Assembly (NCBI GenBank): GCA_913049565.1
Contig: CAJWZG010000133.1
Coordinates: 1 to 7,793, forward strand
From: an uncultured Gammaproteobacteria bacterium
GTDB taxonomy: Bacteria; Pseudomonadota; Gammaproteobacteria; Pseudomonadales; Azotimanducaceae_A
DNA length: 7,793 nucleotides
Direction of reading: 5' to 3'
Part shown: positions 6,378 through 7,793 of the stretch, piece after piece
Numbering within the stretch: the first letter of the stretch is position 1
Layout: each line of letters begins with the position of its first letter
The notes under the pieces: model-generated
The model's input: only the letters and a program-made list of their open reading frames with translations
What the model was told of the DNA's origin: nothing
Databases searched by the model: none
Program-made: the position numbers and the translations under genes

Positions 6378-7319
6378 TTAATGCAGCGGATTTTCGTTTG
6401 GTGCCTGCGCTAGCTCGTCTATTTGCCCCATTAGTCGCGCAACAGAACCGGAATCATAGCGATAACGATGTCCACAAAATTCACAGTCGACTGTGATCTC
6501 CCCCTGTTCTATTAGCAAGGCGCCGAGGTCATCTTTGCCCAACATCATCAGCGTAGCGTCGGTTCTTTCACTGTTGCAGGTGCATTGGTACGCCAGATCC
6601 TTTGGTGGTTGAAGGACACAGGGGTACTCGTGAAACAGTCGATGCAGCAAGGTTTGCACATCCAGTTCGCCCAGTTCGGCGTTGGTGACGGTTGCCGCAA
6701 GAGTCGTTAGCGTTTCCCAGGCATCTTGGGCTGCATCGCAGTCTGCGTCGGATGCGTCTGGGTGATTGGGCAGCCGCTGCAGCAATAAACCGGTCACACA
6801 GAGGTTGTCTTCTTGGGTGTTCTGGGCAAAGTGGAGCCGCGTATCCAGTTGCTCGGACTGCGCAAAATAGTCTTCTAGGCATTTGGCAAGATTTTGTTTT
6901 TCCAGCGCGACCAAGCCTTGGTAAGGCTGCATACCGGTCTCTTCGTCAGGTATCAATGTGAGAGCAAGCTGCCCTTGGCCCAGCCAAGCGCCTATGTCGT
7001 GGTTGCTGCCGTCTTTGCTGCTTTGAGGAAAGCTGGCGTCATCGGTGAGGTGCATGATGCCGCGCAAGTTGGTGTGATCCCGGCATTCCGCGAGGGAACG
7101 TCGCAGTGCGCCGTTGCCCTGAGACTGCATGGCCACTGCGCCGGAGAATTTCAGGTTATCGGCAACCATCGCGACGGTTGCCAGCATTTGGCCGAGGAGT
7201 TCGCTAACCTGAGCGGGATAAGCCCGGTATTGGCCGGCAGCTTCCAAGTTCGATCGCAATCGCACCCATTGGCCGCGAATGGGCAGGTCGGTGAAACTAA
7301 AGCGATACAGGTTATCCAT
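6378..7319 (-). CDS. hslO: HslO (Hsp33), redox-regulated molecular chaperone
   Basis: Hsp33 is a cytoplasmic holdase that becomes active when oxidants, especially hypochlorite or peroxide with heat, oxidise its zinc-bound cysteines and unfold its C-terminal switch. The protein has 313 residues, slightly above the roughly 290 of E. coli. The N-terminal substrate-binding domain carries the typical start [17 protein letters not shown] (5-21), [10 protein letters not shown] (90-99) and the conserved [15 protein letters not shown] region (58-72). The zinc switch is present as CTC (C246, C248) and CEFC (C279, C282), the CxC...CxxC pattern with 30 residues between, so it should be redox-competent. 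The C-terminus ends in a normal tail after [10 protein letters not shown]. It starts 22 nt after hslR, indicating co-transcription, with a weak GGA about 8 nt upstream of the ATG. Confidence 0.96.
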   Translation of the reverse strand: MDNLYRFSFTDLPIRGQWVRLRSNLEAAGQYRAYPAQVSELLGQMLATVAMVADNLKFSGAVAMQSQGNGALRRSLAECRDHTNLRGIMHLTDDASFPQSSKDGSNHDIGAWLGQGQLALTLIPDEETGMQPYQGLVALEKQNLAKCLEDYFAQSEQLDTRLHFAQNTQEDNLCVTGLLLQRLPNHPDASDADCDAAQDAWETLTTLAATVTNAELGELDVQTLLHRLFHEYPCVLQPPKDLAYQCTCNSERTDATLMMLGKDDLGALLIEQGEITVDCEFCGHRYRYDSGSVARLMGQIDELAQAPNENPLH

Positions 7320-7341
7320 ATTGGGATCCAGTCAATGGGGG

Positions 7342-7749
7342 TTATTCGTCCGGGGATTGCTGCCAATGCTGATCTAAATCACGCAGTTGGGCTAAGGCGC
7401 GTCGATCTTTTTTGTCGGGACGGCCGCTGGGCACGGTTAGTCCGGCACGTTCCATGCGCCGGCTGCTCGTGCGTAACTCCCGCCGCTCGATGCTTTCGAT
7501 CGTTTCTTCGTAGAGCGTTTGAGCCTGGGTCGCTGGGCCCCGCTGGTCTGACAGCAACGTTACGACGACGGTTTGAACGGTTTCGCCTCGCCGAATTTGC
7601 AGAGTTTGGCCAATCTGCAGTTCCTTGGACGGTTTTGCACGCTGGTTTTCCACATGCACTTTTCCGCCGTCTACTGCTTTTTTGGCCAAGGAGCGGGTCT
7701 TAAAAAAACGTGCCGCCCAGAGCCAGCGGTCGATGCGGATTCCGCTCAT
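7342..7749 (-). CDS. hslR: HslR (Hsp15), ribosome-associated heat shock protein with S4 domain
   Basis: Hsp15 binds free 50S subunits that still carry a nascent chain with tRNA and helps recycle these blocked ribosomes after heat shock. The protein has 135 residues, against 133 in E. coli. The S4 RNA-binding fold is at about residues 4-65, beginning IRIDRWLWAARFFKTRSLA (4-22) with the conserved GGKVHVENQRAKPSKEL (28-44). A long basic helix and tail follows (about 80-125, with GRPDKKDRRALAQL at 109-122), also typical of Hsp15. The ATG overlaps the TGA of the upstream gene in an ATGA arrangement, and no good Shine-Dalgarno is visible, so it is probably translated by coupling. It is followed closely by hslO. 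Confidence 0.94.
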   Translation of the reverse strand: MSGIRIDRWLWAARFFKTRSLAKKAVDGGKVHVENQRAKPSKELQIGQTLQIRRGETVQTVVVTLLSDQRGPATQAQTLYEETIESIERRELRTSSRRMERAGLTVPSGRPDKKDRRALAQLRDLDQHWQQSPDE

Positions 7750-7793
7750 ATCAGGCCGGACAGTAATTGTTCGTAGTGGTCAAAGCTCGGGTG
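7746..7793 (-). CDS. 3' end of an upstream gene, possibly a YrfG-like HAD nucleotidase (partial)
   Basis: Only the last 15 codons are in the window, reading HPSFDHYEQLLSGLI and then TGA. The TGA shares an ATGA overlap with the hslR start, which is the main reason to accept this frame; the other two frames hit stops out of register with any coupling. In E. coli the gene before hslR is yrfG, a HAD-family GMP/IMP nucleotidase, so that identity is inferred from gene order alone. The fragment is too short to show any domain. Confidence 0.5.
   Translation of the reverse strand, partial: HPSFDHYEQLLSGLI

Noticed and set aside
6894..7703. A 269-codon open frame on the plus strand
   Set aside because: It lies antisense to hslO and hslR, both clearly recognised, and its translation shows no family motif. 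It is a shadow of their codon structure.
1..7793. CRISPR arrays, tRNA or rRNA genes, insertion sequences, defence or toxin-antitoxin genes
   Set aside because: No regular direct repeats, no transposase or phage-like proteins and no paired small genes were seen; the strand is almost fully occupied by housekeeping genes.

Overview
The window reads as ordinary chromosome of a gammaproteobacterium. The evidence is a proteobacterial-type GshA, an AcpH-type ACP phosphodiesterase and an hslR-hslO-pckA order resembling that of E. coli. A free-living, possibly marine, lineage is a guess from general protein character; genus cannot be assigned from sequence alone. All recognised genes lie on the minus strand, so transcription runs from high to low coordinates, and coding density is high.

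In transcription order, the window opens with the last 15 codons of an upstream gene (7746-7793), whose stop overlaps the start of hslR (Hsp15, a ribosome-rescue RNA-binding protein). hslO (Hsp33, redox-activated holdase) follows 22 nt later. pckA (ATP-dependent PEP carboxykinase, gluconeogenesis) has its own likely extended -10 promoter in a 127-nt gap. A 94-nt gap after pckA carries a 45-nt hairpin that pairs fully only as minus-strand RNA. Next comes a compact probable operon: gshA (glutamate-cysteine ligase), acpH (ACP phosphodiesterase, GTG start), a zinc-free quinone oxidoreductase-like MDR protein (TTG start), and dsbB, whose start overlaps the preceding stop by one base. After a 129-nt gap with a candidate promoter and an inverted repeat, an orphan ParA-type ATPase gene runs to the window's left edge.

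Several genes concern thiol or redox balance (glutathione synthesis, DsbB, Hsp33, quinone oxidoreductase). The clearest anomaly is dsbB: an in-frame TGA splits it in the middle of the third transmembrane segment, while the reading frame and all four catalytic cysteines are preserved on either side. This could be a recent nonsense mutation, a sequence error or UGA readthrough. I found no CRISPR array, tRNA, rRNA, insertion sequence or phage gene, and no convincing undescribed multi-gene system. The only gene-free stretches are intergenic gaps of less than 130 nt.
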